DNA from: Choricystis sp. odSpoLacu1
Lineage: Eukaryota; Chlorophyta; Trebouxiophyceae
DNA length: 64,000 nt
Direction of reading: 5' to 3'
Assembly: GCA_958009055.1 (NCBI GenBank)
Contig: OY253649.1
Location: forward strand, 186,001 to 250,000
This document shows, piece after piece, positions 12,630 to 23,531 of the stretch. Both the position numbers and the translations under genes were made by a program. The stretch's first letter is position 1. Each line of letters opens with the position of its first letter. The notes under the pieces were generated by a model. That model was not told where the DNA came from and made no database searches. It worked only from the letters and a program-made list of their open reading frames with translations.

Positions 12630-13720
12630 ATGGTATGTGTGTGTGTGTGTGTGTGTGTGTGAATGGGGAGGGGACACAGAGAGGCAGAGGCGATCCACGC
12701 TGCCCGCGCTCCCAATAGACGGGGGGAAGCGCACACAACGCCAGGCATGCAGAGGAGGGACAGCGATCCACCCCCCAACAAAAACACACAAAAATCAACC
12801 CCTCTCTTCAGGGCATCGCTGTCCACCCCGACGTCGCCGCCGCCCTGCGCGCCCGCCGCCCCGTGGTGGCCCTGGAGTCCACCATCATCTGCCACGGCAT
12901 GCCGGCGCCGCATGGCGTGACGGCCGCGTTGGAGGTGGAGGCAGTGGTTCGCGCGGCGGGGGCAACCCCCGCCACCATCGCCATCATCGACGGCGTGCCC
13001 TCTGTAGGCTTGACACGCAGTCAAATCGAGGCTCTAGGCGATCCCGCCGCCCCCTCCAAACCGCGCAAAGTGTCGACACGCGACATCGCGGCCTGCGTCG
13101 CCGCGCGTGCGACGGGGGCCACCACCGTGGCCGCCACGTCCGCCCTCGCCTCTCGCGCCGGCATCCGCGTCTTTGTGACGGGAGGCATTGGCGGCGTGCA
13201 CAGGGGAGGGGAGGCGTCGATGGACGTGTCTGCTGATCTGATTGAACTCTCGCGCTCCCCCATCGTTGTTGTGTGCGCGGGCGCCAAGTCAGTGCTCGAC
13301 ATCCCCCGCACCCTGGAAGTCCTGGAGACGCAGGGCGTGCCCGTGGTGGCGTACGGCGTGAATGACGTGCCCGCGTTTTGGGAGGCGTCGTCCGGGTGTG
13401 TCGCGCCGGCGCGCGTCGACACACCTTCGTCTGCGGCCGCTCTCGCTGCTGCCCACTTGCGCCTGCGCCTGGGGGGGCTCGTCCTCGCTGTGCCCCCACC
13501 TCCGGGGCATGAAGCTGCGGCTGCAGCTGCGGCGGCTGCGACGGAGGCCGCGCTGGCGGAGGCTGCAGCAGCTGGTGCGACAGGCGCCGCCGCGACACCC
13601 GCCGTGCTGTCCCGCCTGCACGCTGCCACTGGTGGCGCTTCCCTGGCCGCCAACATTGCGCTGGTCAAGAACAATGCCAAGGTGGGGGCTGCGGTGGCGG
13701 TGGCGTTGGCGGCGGTGTGA
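12630..13720 (+). CDS. PUMY: Pseudouridine-5'-phosphate glycosidase (PUMY/PsuG)
   Basis: The enzyme splits pseudouridine 5'-phosphate into uracil and ribose 5-phosphate, recycling modified RNA nucleosides. Exon 12812-13720 carries the full core: VVALESTIICHGMPAPHG with the catalytic Glu, a conserved Lys before STRDIA, the GGIGGVHRGGEASMD loop with its Asp, and the AGAKSVLDIP lysine. It ends in GGASLAANIALVKNNAKVG as in plant PUMY. The start is uncertain. No ATG lies between the divergent VPS23 start and ATG 12630, which directly abuts the intron donor GTATGT. Taken as start it gives 303 aa, beginning MGIAVHPDV like bacterial PsuG. The frame is also open upstream with a presequence-like stretch but no nearby ATG. 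Confidence 0.88.
12635..12660. repeat. (TG)n run at the 5' end of the PUMY intron
   Basis: Thirteen TG units directly after the intron donor. Confidence 0.9.
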
Positions 13721-14373
13721 GAAGAGAACAACGTTAAAAGCCAAAACGAACCAATAGCTCTCGCCACACACCCGCGCGCGGCCGTGTTCTTTCCTGTGCT
13801 TCTCTCCCCGCGCGCTTCGCGGCGGGTCCCCTCTCTCGGCGCGACCTTTCCGGCGTGTGCAGGTGAGTCCCCTTCCCTCTGCCTTGGGCGCCCAATCGGG
13901 CCCCCCACGGCCGCGGGCACGCCCCCCCGCGGCGCGAGGCCGTGGGCTCCTTTTTCGCAGCCTCTTTTGTGTGTGTGCGTTGCGTTGCCGCCCTCCCCGC
14001 CGCCCGCCCGCCCCGATGGCCGCGCCAGCGCGCCCTGTGGCGCGCTCACTGGCGCGCGCGGGAGCAGTGGGCCAGGGAGAGGGGCGCGCTTCGTGCGAGC
14101 GTGTGGGCGTTTTTCAAAACCCCGCGTTTCAGGGGTGGCCCACGCTCTCCCCGCGCCCGGCCTGCTTGTTCCTCTGCCCCCGCGGTCGCGCCAAGGCGCG
14201 GCGTGCAGCACGTGGGTCGGGGCCGGGGAGGCCGGAAGGGGGCAGAGGGCGTGGGGGAACGCACGCGTTTGAGAGGATGGGGGAGGACACACCGTTGTTT
14301 GCCTCCACACACGTCTCCCCTTCTCTCACCCGTCACTCCCAGGACGCACACAGGTTGGACACCAAACCAAACC
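13721..14373. other. Intergenic plus probable 5' UTR intron of the Sel1-like gene
   Basis: A strong donor (CAG|GTGAGT, GT at 13863) and a good acceptor (CACTCCCAG, ending at 14342) frame a likely 480-bp 5' UTR intron; the first ATG after the acceptor is at 14374. No other gene seen. Confidence 0.45.
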
Positions 14374-16418
14374 ATGTCGTCCAGCTCGCCCCCCTCGCCG
14401 CGTCCGCGGCGGCCGCCCCCCCCACCGCGCAGCCCGCGTCGTCAGCCCCTCCCCCCGCCACCACCCCTGTCGACCCGCGCCACCGCGTCCTCGCCTGCGT
14501 CCTGGCGGGCGACGCCCCCCGCCTGGAGGACACGCTGTGGTCGGTCGCCCGCGGCGAAGTCGCCGCCCGAGGCGTGGCTGCGTCCGTGCGGCGTGCCGTC
14601 TTGGCGGCTCTGGACGGCCGCTCCCTCACGCCCGCCGACGGCGCCCTCGTGCGCCGCCTCGCCCCCTCCGCCCTCGCGGGCGACGGCGGCGGCGCCCTGC
14701 TGCTGGGCGTCGTCCTGTGCTTCTGCACCGGGTCGGCCGGGGCGGCCGACGCGGCGCGCGCGGCAGAGGGATACAGGTGCGTCGCGGCCGCCGCACGCGG
14801 CGGGTCGCGCGTCGCAGCGCTTCTCCTCGGCCTCTGCTGCGAGGCGGGGCGCGGCGTCCCCGCTGACGCTGACGCGGCCGCGGCTGCCTACGCGCGCGCG
14901 GTGGGGGGTGGGTACCGGCTGGCGGCTGCCTTTGCCACAGAGCTAGCGGCCGAGCGCGGCGTAGCGCCCGCCCCCGACCGGAGTGGCGACGCGGCTGCCA
15001 CCGCCGCCGTCGCCGCCTCCACCACCTCCACCGCGTCCTCGCCGCCCGCGTCCGTGGATGGCAGCTCTGCCGCCGTCAAGTGGGCGCCGCCGCGCGTGTC
15101 GGCGCACGGGGCTGTCGGGTCGCGCGGCGGCTCCGACGCCGGCGGCTCCGCCGCCGGCGACGGCGATGGCGACGCCCCCGCCCCGCCCTCCAACGACTCC
15201 TCGTCCGCGCCGTCCACCCCGGTCGGCACGGAGGCGCCCGCGCCGCCGCCGGCCGCGGGGTCGGACGACACCGCGCCGCCCGCCCCCGCCGCTGCGGCCT
15301 CCCTGGCCGACGTCGCGGCCGCCCTCGCCCTGGGCCCCGGCTCGCCCCGCGCCCGGGTGCCCGCCCCCCCGCCCGACGTGGCGGCGCTGTACGCGGCGCT
15401 GGCGGCGGGGCCGCCGCCGCCGCCGCCACCTGCCGCGGTGGGTGGTGGCGGTGGCAGCGCCCACCACCCTCCCTCCCACCACCACGCCGGCCGCACCGTG
15501 GGCACCGGGTTCTACACGCCGGCGCCGCCGCCCCCGCCCGCCCCTCCGCGCGGCGCTCGGCGCGACCCCCGCCGCCGCGGCGGCTGCCGCGGCCGCCGCC
15601 GCTGCCGCCCTGCACCACCACCGCCCCCTGCCCCCCTCCATCGGGTTGGGCGCGCAGGCCCCCGCGTTTGGGGCGACCACTCGCCCCTCGCGGCGCGATG
15701 GTGGTGGTGGTGGCGGCGGGTACAGCGCGGCTGCCGCGGCAGCGGCTGGCCTCTACCCCTATGCTCCTCCTCCCCCTCCCCCACCCCCCCCGCCCCCTCC
15801 CGGCTACGGCGCCGGCGTCGCAGCCTATGGCGGCGGCGCGGGGGCCGCCTACGGAGCCGCCTACGGTGCGTCCCTGTCCCACGCCCAACAACTCGCGCTG
15901 TTGCAGCAACAGCGCGCGCGCGCGCGGCCGCGGCCGCGCGCCACGCCGCCGCCTCTGCGCGCGCGGGCGGGGAAGCCGCCTCGTTTGACGCGCTGGCCGC
16001 GTTCGCGGGGCTGGATGGCGGGGGTGGTGGGCGCGAGCGTGGCGGGCGCAGCGGGCGCGGCGGCCGCGACTCTGCTTCTGCTGCAGTCGCGTCGCTGTTA
16101 GCCGGCGCGCGCGCGGCCGCCGCCGCGGGCGACGCTGCCGCCGCCGCGGGCGACGCTGCCGCCGCCAGCGCCTCCTCCATCGACTGGCTGGCCGGCACCG
16201 GCTCCGAGCCCAGCCTGGACGAAGCCCTGGCCGCGTCCGGCCTGGGCGGCGGCCGCCACGGCGGCGAACGCGGCGACGCCGCGCCGCCGCCGCCGTCGGA
16301 CGGCTCCGCCCCCCCGCCCTCCTACTCCCTGTTTGGGGATGGCGCCTGGGCGCCGCCCTCGGCCAGCGTGGGCGGCGGGGGCGCGGGCGACGCCGAGTGG
16401 AGGCCGGGGTCGTGGTGA
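14374..16418 (+). CDS. Low-complexity protein with Sel1-like repeats (frame uncertain)
   Basis: About 680 aa. The best-supported part is 14460-14945. There, GALLLGVVLCFCTGS, AARAAEGYRCVAAAARGGS and AALLLGLCCEAGRGVPAD form Sel1-like (SLR) helices, the repeats of ERAD and signalling scaffolds. The rest is Ala/Pro/Gly/Ser-rich with polyproline and His runs, ending in an acidic Ser/Gly tail. The natural protein seems to switch frame. The ATG at 14374 is in another frame from the Sel1 region, with a C8 run at 14416-14423 between them. The segment 15560-15900 (IGLGAQAPAFGATT, then GLYPYAPPPP, then SHAQQLALLQQQ) is in yet another frame. Sequence errors are likely. No specific function can be given. 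Confidence 0.45.
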
Positions 16419-17780
16419 TTTGTGGGAGCGCGACACGAAAAAAAAAAAAAAAAAAAACACCCCACATTGCCGGGCAGAGAGAGCCGGCGTTGATTCCGCT
16501 CTCGGCGCCCCTTCACTGACACCCCCCCCGACCCCTTTTTCACGGGGTGTACACCACACTTCAAGAAATACTTCTGAGCATGCACGTCGAAGACCCCACA
16601 CACGACGACACACCCCGGTCGGGGCGCCTTCCACACCACGCGAGGGGGTGCGACCCACCCTTTGTTTTCTTTACTCGGCAACAAGGCCCACTTTCCCTCC
16701 CTACTACCCCCCCCCTACTAACCCCCCACCCCCCACCCCCCCAACACATAGCGCGTTGGAACGCCACGGCGGCCGCCCGCCCTCCCCAAGGGATTGAGAA
16801 AAAAATTGACATGCTTTTAACCCCATTTTTTTTTCCTCTGCGCCCCGCACGCTTGCCACACCCCCTCCGCACCCGTTTTTCCCGCCGTTTTACTCGGCCG
16901 GGTCGGTGGGGGCAGAAACCAGCGAGCCGCGCGGGTTGTGGAGCCCTGGGAAACACACACGCAGCCACCGTGGCGTCCTTCGCGACGACCCCCCCCTTTT
17001 TTTTCTTTCCTCCTTTTCTTTGATTCACGCGCTTCTCGCTGCGACGCGCGCCCGTCTTTCATCTATCGAACCTCCCTGCGCCAAAAAAACACCGCTTTTT
17101 GTGGACGCCCCTCCCCCTCCCCCTTTCGACGACCTTTGGATGTGCCCCCCCCCCCCCTCGTGCCCCCACCGGCTCTTTTCTTTCATTGTGGCGGGGCGGG
17201 CGTGTTTTTGCACACACCAAAGCGGGGCCCTCTCCCTCTTTGTTCCAGCCTGGGCGTGCGCCCCCCCCCCCCCCCCAAGAAGACCCCCCCCCCCCCCCCC
17301 TTGCCCTTTTGCACAAAAAAAAACACGCCAACTTGAACGCGCCGCGGCCGTGCGCGTGTTTTGTTTTGCCCCCGCGCACACTCAGCGGTTTTCCGCCCCC
17401 GAGTCACGACGCAACACCCCACCCCCACGCCACTGCATGCTCACAAGCGCCCCCTCCCCGCGACTCCACACGTGAAGTTAAAACCGTAAACAAAAGATTA
17501 TAAGTGGAGGCCGCGGTGTTGGGGTCCAGGGCGGCTCTGGACGTGAGGGGGGTGGAAAGCAACGGGGGGTGTTGCCTGCACGCGCGTTTGGTGGTTTGTT
17601 TGCATTTTCATCTGGGGCACCCGCCCTGTTTGTTTGTGAACCCACGCATCGACGTACCCTGGTCTCCAAGGCACACACACACACTGGTGCCTTGTGTTTC
17701 CGAACTCAAAAAGCGAACACACACGGGGGTGGTGGTGCACACACACACAGAACAGCGGGGTCTTTCACAGAGTCTCCCCT
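16419..17780. other. Gene-poor 1.4 kb region with long C runs
   Basis: I see no credible exon on either strand; open frames are antisense of homopolymers. Features include A20 after the Sel1-like gene (about 16438-16457), C13 at 17145-17157, C16 at 17261-17276 and C17 at 17284-17300, with many shorter C or T blocks. On the minus strand these are G runs long enough to form quadruplex structures. It could hold long UTRs or an unrecognised non-coding RNA. Confidence 0.5.
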
Positions 17781-17880
17781 CTCTCCCCTCTCACCCTGTT
17801 CTCTCCCCTCTCACCCTGCTCTCTCCCCTCTCACCCTGCTCTCTCCCCTCTCACCCTGCTCTCTCCCCACTCACCCTGCT
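17781..17880. repeat. Five tandem copies of a 20-bp unit containing splice-donor-like sequence on the minus strand
   Basis: The unit CTCTCCCCTCTCACCCTGCT is repeated five times with one or two changes, plus partial flanking copies. Read on the minus strand each copy contains GGTGAGAG, the preferred 5' splice site of this genome. It lies just past the stop codon of the minus-strand gene ending at 17938. Confidence 0.9.
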
Positions 17881-17937
17881 CTCTCTCCTCAGTCTCCCGA
17901 AAACTTGTCCATCACACCCCCCGCCACGCCGCTGCCT

Positions 17938-18727
17938 TCACACAGGGAGCAGCCGCAGGTGCCGGTCCCCCGGCACGAAAAACACGGCCCCCCCCTCCAT
18001 CAGGTACATGCGGATGTCGACGCGCCCGTTGAACGAGTGCAACTCGCCGTCGGGGTCGAGGCCCATCGCCTCCGCTGCGCCGGGCGGGTTGACGCACGTG
18101 CCCCCACACCGGTGGCAGACATGCTTGCCCGCACCATCGCACACGGCGCACACGGAGGAGGGGGGCATGAAGGCGCCCCCGACCGCGTACCGCGCTTTGC
18201 GCGCGAGAAACGCGCGCTGCGCGGGGCACAGGCCGTCGTCGGGTTGGAACGTGAGGGCGGCCGGCAGGTCGGCCGGGTCGGCAACAGGTGCTGGTGATGG
18301 CGCGGTCGGGGCGGGGGGCGCGTTCGGGCACCAGGGCGTGGATGGATTGCAGCAGGGGCTGAGGGAGACAGGGTTAGTGGCCGTGTGAAAAAGTGCGTTT
18401 GCATTCTCCTCCCGTCGACCGCCGCCCCTGCCTCTGTGCCCCCAATTCTGCACCCCCATGCCAGCACATCAATTCCGTGCACCTGCTGAGATGAACGGGA
18501 CGCGACGAGAGGCGTTGGACACGGTGCCGCACACGCGTAACAGGCGTAGGAGACTTTTTCAACAAAACCGCATCGCCGCCTCGCGAGCGTGCCCGCCCCT
18601 CACCTGGCTGCACCGTGTGCGCCACGAAAGAGGGCGGGGATGCATTGTGGTGTGCGTGACGTGCTTTTGATGGAGTGTGCGGTCGCCCCACCAAAGGGGC
18701 GTTTTTCGTCGCGTCAGAGAGTGTCAT
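17938..18727 (-). CDS. Small protein with a DnaJ-type zinc-binding module
   Basis: Proposed exons 18727-18483 and 18358-17938 (phases agree) give 221 aa. The C-terminal half carries CAVCDGAGKHVCHRCGGTC, two CxxC pairs in the CxxCxGxG spacing of DnaJ/BSD2 zinc modules. After it comes a short domain (LHSFNGRVDIRMYLMEGG...FFVPGDRHLRLL). There is no J domain. Plant proteins with such isolated modules (BSD2, the PSA2 type) assist assembly of plastid complexes, so a plastid chaperone or oxidoreductase is possible but not shown. The N-terminal exon is basic and Ser/Thr-rich; its start and the donor GTGCAC are less certain. Confidence 0.5.
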
Positions 18728-18793
18728 GCGTTGCTCTTCTCGACGGTATCACAGGCAAAAAAACAACTTGTGGCCCAAAAAACCACGCCAGGC

Positions 18794-21198
18794 ATGGCGC
18801 CTCCGCCACGCCCAGCGCGCTTCTCTGTGGTGTTGCGCCCTCCTGACGACGTGGTGTGTGTATGTGTGTGTGTGTGTGTGTGTGTGTTGACCGGGGTGTG
18901 CGGCCGGGCCCTGCTTCCCCGACCCGCATTCGACGCTCTCCCCTCCCCTCCCCACACAGCACACCGCCCCCGTCACCTCCCTCCTGCTCCTGGACGACGC
19001 CTCCTCGTCCTCCCTCGTCACCGCGTCCCGCGACGCCACGCTGCGGCGGTGGAGCCTGCCCCCTGCTCCACCACGTGCGCCCGCGCCACTGCCGCCCCCC
19101 GCCCCCGCCGCTCTCTACACCGGCCACGCCGACTGGGTGACATGCGCGACAGTGACTGGTGCAGGCCTGCTGGCGTCGGGGTCGCACGATGGCACGGTGC
19201 GGCTGTGGCGTGCAGGCACTGATGACGCCGACGCCGACGAACGCGCGCCCTCCACCCGCCCGTTGGCCACACTAGTGGGCCACACCGACTACGTGACGTG
19301 TGTGGCAGCACCGACGGATGCGCCTGGCGTCCTCATCTCGGCGGGACTGGGCGGCGCTGTGTGCGCGTGGGACGTGTCTCACCCTCCCTCGTCCGGCCTG
19401 TCCCGCGCGGCCACGACGCCGACCCCCCTCCCCGCCGCCCGCGCCTCCGTGTACGCACTGGCGGTGGATGGTACTGGCACCACCATCCTGACGGGGTGCG
19501 CGGATGGGGAGGTGAGGGTCACTGACGCGCGTGCGGCGTGTGGTTTTTCGTTGGTCGGTCACACAGACGTCATCCGCACCGCCTCCCTGTCTCCTGATGG
19601 CACGCGCGCTCTGACAGGGTCCTCAGACCGCACCCTGCGCCTGTGGGATGTGCGGAAGAGGCGGTGTGTGTGGGTGCTGGCCCCCCACACTGCCAGCGTG
19701 TGGGCGGCGGCGGTCGCCGACCCGCCGCCGCCGCGCGGCCGGCTAACTCCCCGCCTGGCGCCTGCGACGCCTTCCACCTCTGACTGGGGGGCCCACATCG
19801 TGTCTGCTGGGCGCGATGGCTGCGTCTACAGAACGCACGCGCCGACGCGGACTGCTGAACTGGTTGCCTACTCCCCGCTCGGCTCTGCCTCCCCATTCAC
19901 CGCCCTGGCCCTGGACACCGCCCGCGCCGCCGTGTGGACGGCGACTGGAAGGGATGGCAACATCACTGCCTGGCCTTTAACCCCGTCGCCGTTGCCGCCG
20001 CCGCCGTCGCCGCGCGGTGGGGGCGTCGCGTCGCCGCGCGCGTGTGTGGGGTCGCCCCCGCCCGCACCCACGGGAGGGGTGCCGCCACCTCCCGGGGTGG
20101 CCTTTCATGTGCCGTCCTCGCCACTTGTGCGCGCCAAGCAAGCGTTTCCAACCGCGTTTTCCAACGGCAGCGTCGGCAGAGAGCGCACACCACCCTCCCC
20201 CCTCACCACCATCTCTGCGCCCCCGCCCCTCGTCGAAGCCGCCTGGCTGCCCGACAGGCGCCACTTTGTGACGCGGGCGGTGGCCGACAGCGTGGCCCTG
20301 TGGGATGTTGCTCGCGGCGCGATCGTCAAAACCCTGCCCCCCGCCACCACCCTCTCCTCCGCCCTGCGCTCCCTGTGGCGCCCCGACGCGGGCGTTGCCT
20401 GGGCCACCCTGGACACCGTGCTGGGGACGCCCCGCGTGACTCTGGGCGGGGGGGGGAGGGGGCACGTTTGGCGCAGAGTGGTATGCTTCCTCCCTCCGCC
20501 CATCCCCCTCCTCCATTGCGGACGACCTCAAAGTCAACGCTGCGGTTGAAATGGCACGTGCCTGTTTGGCGGGCGGTGAGGGCAGCGGCCTGCCGGCCAG
20601 CGCGTTGGCGATCGATCCAGCAGTCTGCCTTGCATCATCAGTCGACACGCACGGCACGCCGTGGGCCGCCCCTCCCGCCTGCCTGCAGCCCGGCGCCGAC
20701 ACCGACCTCGTCCCGGCCTGGGTGGCTGCTGCTGCATCCTCCGGCCCTCCCGCCGGCGCCGCAGACACAAAGCTGGCGTTTGTTTTGAAGCCTGATGCTG
20801 ACGCCCCCCTCCCCCTTGTCCACCCCCCCCGCCTGTCCGCGCCCCGCGTGCTGACCCTGGCCAAGGTGGCGGCTCATGCCGCGTCCGCCCTGGTGGCGGC
20901 TGGGGTGGCGGCGGCCGTGCTGCCGGCGGCGTGGGACGAGGCAGAGGAGGCGGCGTTGCGCGCGCGCTTTTTCGCGTCGGCTGCTGCCGCAGGGCCAGAC
21001 GCCCCTCCACCCCTCGAACTCTTGATGGGGGGGGCCGCCGTGCCGCACGACATCACGCTGGTGGGGGCCAAAGCCTGGCTGTGGCCCAGAGTGGCGGGTG
21101 GGGGAGGAGGGGGGGACCCCGTGTTTACGTACCGCCTTCTCGCACCAGGCGCGCAGCCCGCGCCGAGGTGGGAGGTGGCGCCACCGGCGGACGTGTGA
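18794..21198 (+). CDS. WDR48/UAF1-like WD40 protein with C-terminal DUF3337
   Basis: Exons 18794-18853 and 18960-21198 encode about 765 aa. The start RFSVVLRPPDDV resembles the N-terminus of WDR48. Seven or eight WD repeats follow (LVTASRDATLRRWSL, LLASGSHDGTVRLWRA, RALTGSSDRTLRLWDV and others). The C-terminal third contains the SUMO-like DUF3337 region (LLMGGAAVPHDITLVGAKAWLWP). WDR48 activates the deubiquitinases USP1, USP12 and USP46 and acts in DNA repair and endosomal sorting. The frame shifts in a G-run at 20448-20456, between the propeller and the C-terminal domain; the downstream frame resumes at GTFGAEWYASSL, so a base-count error in the G run is likely. The single intron carries a GT repeat. 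Confidence 0.85.
18855..18887. repeat. (GT)n run inside the WDR48 intron
   Basis: Near-perfect GT repeat with one TA interruption, next to the donor site. Confidence 0.85.
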
Positions 21199-21323
21199 GC
21201 CATTGTGTTGGAGACTCTCTGTGTGTTGTCTGTGTTCTTGTGTGCAAGGGGAAGAAACAAAACGTTTTGTTGTTTTTCACCTCTGCCTCCTTGCGAAACA
21301 ACCAATAAAAACTCTCTCTTTGC

Positions 21324-22663
21324 TCACGCCACCACCATCACCGGCCCCGCAGCCGGCACGCACACCGGCCCCGAGCAGCGCCGCCGCCTCGGCGCCACCG
21401 CCGCTAGCCGCGCCTCATTTTCCCTTTCCGCCACTGCCACCAAACGCGCCCCCTCCAGCCTGGCCCCCGCAAACTGGCCGGCCACGCTGCCCGCCAGCGT
21501 CAGCACCAGGGCCCACCGCGGCAGGTCGGTGGCCTGGCGCAGGGCGGCCACGAATGGAATCGTCGCGTGAACGGCCGCAAACCAGGCGGGCGAAAACTTG
21601 CGCGTGTGCACGCGGGCGGCGCCAAAGGGGGTGGCGGCGGTGGTGGAGGCGAGGAGGACGGCGCCTCCCTTTAACCAGACGGGGCGAGGGCGCAGGGCGC
21701 GCACAGCGGGTACGCGGGCCACGGCGGCGCGCAGCGCGACGATCGCCTGGGGGCAGGCCACGTCCCCGCCCACTGTCAGCGGGATGAGGGCGCCTATGAC
21801 GGGCCACGAGCGCAGGGGGCAGCCGGAGTCATCGGCTGGTGGAAGGCGGCGGGCTGCCAGCGGCGGCCGCGCGGAGGGCGGCGCGCGCGACGCGACGCGG
21901 GGGGGGGGCGCCGCCGCGCGCCGGGCCGCCGCCCGCCGCCGACGATGGAGGCTGTTGAGGCCGCTTGCTCGGGCGCCGGGTGCGGCGGGCGCGGCGCAGC
22001 CAGTGGAGGGGGTCGGGCTGTGTGTGTGGTGAAGGTCGAGAGAGGAAGGTGAGGGCGCGTCGCGCGAGGCGCCGTGATCCCACCGCGCCCGCCGGCAGGC
22101 CCCCCCCCCATTCTTTCCCCATTCCCGCGCATCGGGGCCCAGGCACTGCACGTGCTTCACACGCGGGGCCTCCCAGCACCAGAGCCCGTCCCACTGCCCC
22201 TCCACCCCCCCAAGAAACGCACCAACCCTCCAAACAGGGAGAATGAAATGGACGCAAACTGGGGCGCCACGGTCGCCGCCGCCCGCCTGGGAGGCAGGGC
22301 GGGCGCGTGGCGTTGACCGTCGCCAGGCACGGCGGTCGCAGCGCCCGCGTGGGGGCAGCGCGCCGCCCGCGCGGCCGCCGCGTGGGGGCAGGCCATTGCA
22401 GCAGCCGCGCTGGCGGACCGCGCCCCGCCCAGGGGCAGAGGCGCCGCCGTCCCACCGTGCATCAGCTTAAACGAGGCCAGCAACGAGTCCAGGGCGGTGG
22501 GTTCCAGGGCCACCGGGCCGCGGGCGGCGGTGGCCGGGCGCAGCGGCGCGACCGCGATGCGGGCTGCAGTTTCGTGGCCCGACGTCTCCGCCACGCGGGC
22601 CAGGAAGGGGCAGGCCGTGACCGCGAACCCAATGGCGGCTGCTGTGGCTTGGGCTGGCGCCAT
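21324..22663 (-). CDS. Unidentified membrane-associated protein (exon structure unresolved)
   Basis: An ATG at 22663 opens an Ala-rich exon (MAPAQATAAAIGFAVTACP, then TALDSLLASFKLMHGG). The 3' exon, ending at 21324, has hydrophobic segments (SWPVIGALIPLTVGG, WFAAVHATIPFVAALR, WALVLTLAGSVAGQFAGARL). I cannot fix the join. Plausible donors lie near 22222-22228, with acceptors at about 22155 or in the CACACACAG near 22014-22020. No family recognised. It is head-to-head with GET1, only 112 bp between starts. Confidence 0.4.
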
Positions 22664-22775
22664 GTTGGAGAGAGGAAAGAGCGCGCTCGCGAAGCGAACA
22701 GCGGCGTGTTTGTGCTGTCGCAAATTTGTGTTCATCGACAAATCGCGGCGCTGTTTTTTTTTCCTTTTCCTCTCT

Positions 22776-23282
22776 ATGGCGTCCCCGGAACCCCTTCTCG
22801 CCGCCCTGGCCCTCTTCGCCACGGACGTGGTCACCGCTCTGACGTCTGGTCGGTCCTCCCGGTCAGCCGCCCGCGCGCGCGCGCGCGCGGCGCGCGCCGC
22901 GGCCGCCCTGCGCCGCGACGCCAAGCGCCTGCAAGCCCCCCACACCTTTGCCGCGTGCGCCAAGCTGGAGAGGCGAGCGTTGGCGTTGGAGAAGGAGGAT
23001 GACAGGTTGGCGGGGGTGGAAGCCGCAGTCGGTGGGCGCGGCGCGCGCGTGACGACGGCCGTCAAGTTGGCTGTCTGCCTCCTCCTCGTCTTCCGTTTCT
23101 GGGGCAAGCCCGTCGCCATCCTGCCGGGTGCCGCTGGGTGGCCGGTCTCCTCCTGGCTGGCGTCCCCCCACCGCGCGCGCGGCGTGTTTGCGGGGGGTGG
23201 CGTGGCGGTGTTGCCGTGGCTCGCGGCCGCGCGCGCGGCCAGTGGGGCAGCGGTGCGAGTGTTGAGCTCGATAGTAGCGTAG
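22776..23282 (+). CDS. GET1: GET1/WRB-like receptor for tail-anchored protein insertion
   Basis: A single exon of 168 aa. A hydrophobic N-terminal helix (LLAALALFATDVVTAL) is followed by a basic, helical cytosolic segment with KRLQAPHTFAACAKLERRALALEKE, the conserved WRB/GET1 coiled coil that docks the ATPase GET3. Two C-terminal membrane segments follow (TAVKLAVCLLLVFRFWGKP and a Gly/Ala-rich one). Topology and size match the family (about 170-235 aa). Role: with a GET2/CAML-type partner it inserts tail-anchored proteins into the ER. Proteins such as the Bet1-like SNARE in this window are typical clients. Confidence 0.82.
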   Translation: MASPEPLLAALALFATDVVTALTSGRSSRSAARARARAARAAAALRRDAKRLQAPHTFAACAKLERRALALEKEDDRLAGVEAAVGGRGARVTTAVKLAVCLLLVFRFWGKPVAILPGAAGWPVSSWLASPHRARGVFAGGGVAVLPWLAAARAASGAAVRVLSSIVA

Positions 23283-23316
23283 ACGAGAGAGAGAGTGTGT
23301 GATGCGTTCAACTGTG

Positions 23317-23321
23317 TGTAA
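23317..23321 (+). promoter_or_regulatory. TGTAA polyadenylation signal of GET1
   Basis: TGTAA begins 35 bp after the TAG stop, in a GT-rich context. Confidence 0.5.
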
Positions 23322-23531
23322 AAAGAGACTTCACTTGTGTTTTTTCTCATTCGAGGCTTGACAAAAAAGCGACACACACACAAAAAGAAGAGGGGTGGCG
23401 CAGGCCACCGCTCTTCTTCCCTCACCTGGAAGGCAGCCGCTGGGACGACGGGACCAGTGATCTTCGATCGAGGCCTCAGGGTCGACCAGTCTCTTCTGCA
23501 CCCAACCTCCTCCATCTCTCGTTCTTTTTTC

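Noticed and set aside
14983..16101. Independent Arg/Pro-rich protein in the middle of the Sel1-like gene
   Set aside because: Mostly a shadow frame; only its segment at about 15560-15900 looks real and is better explained by frame errors.
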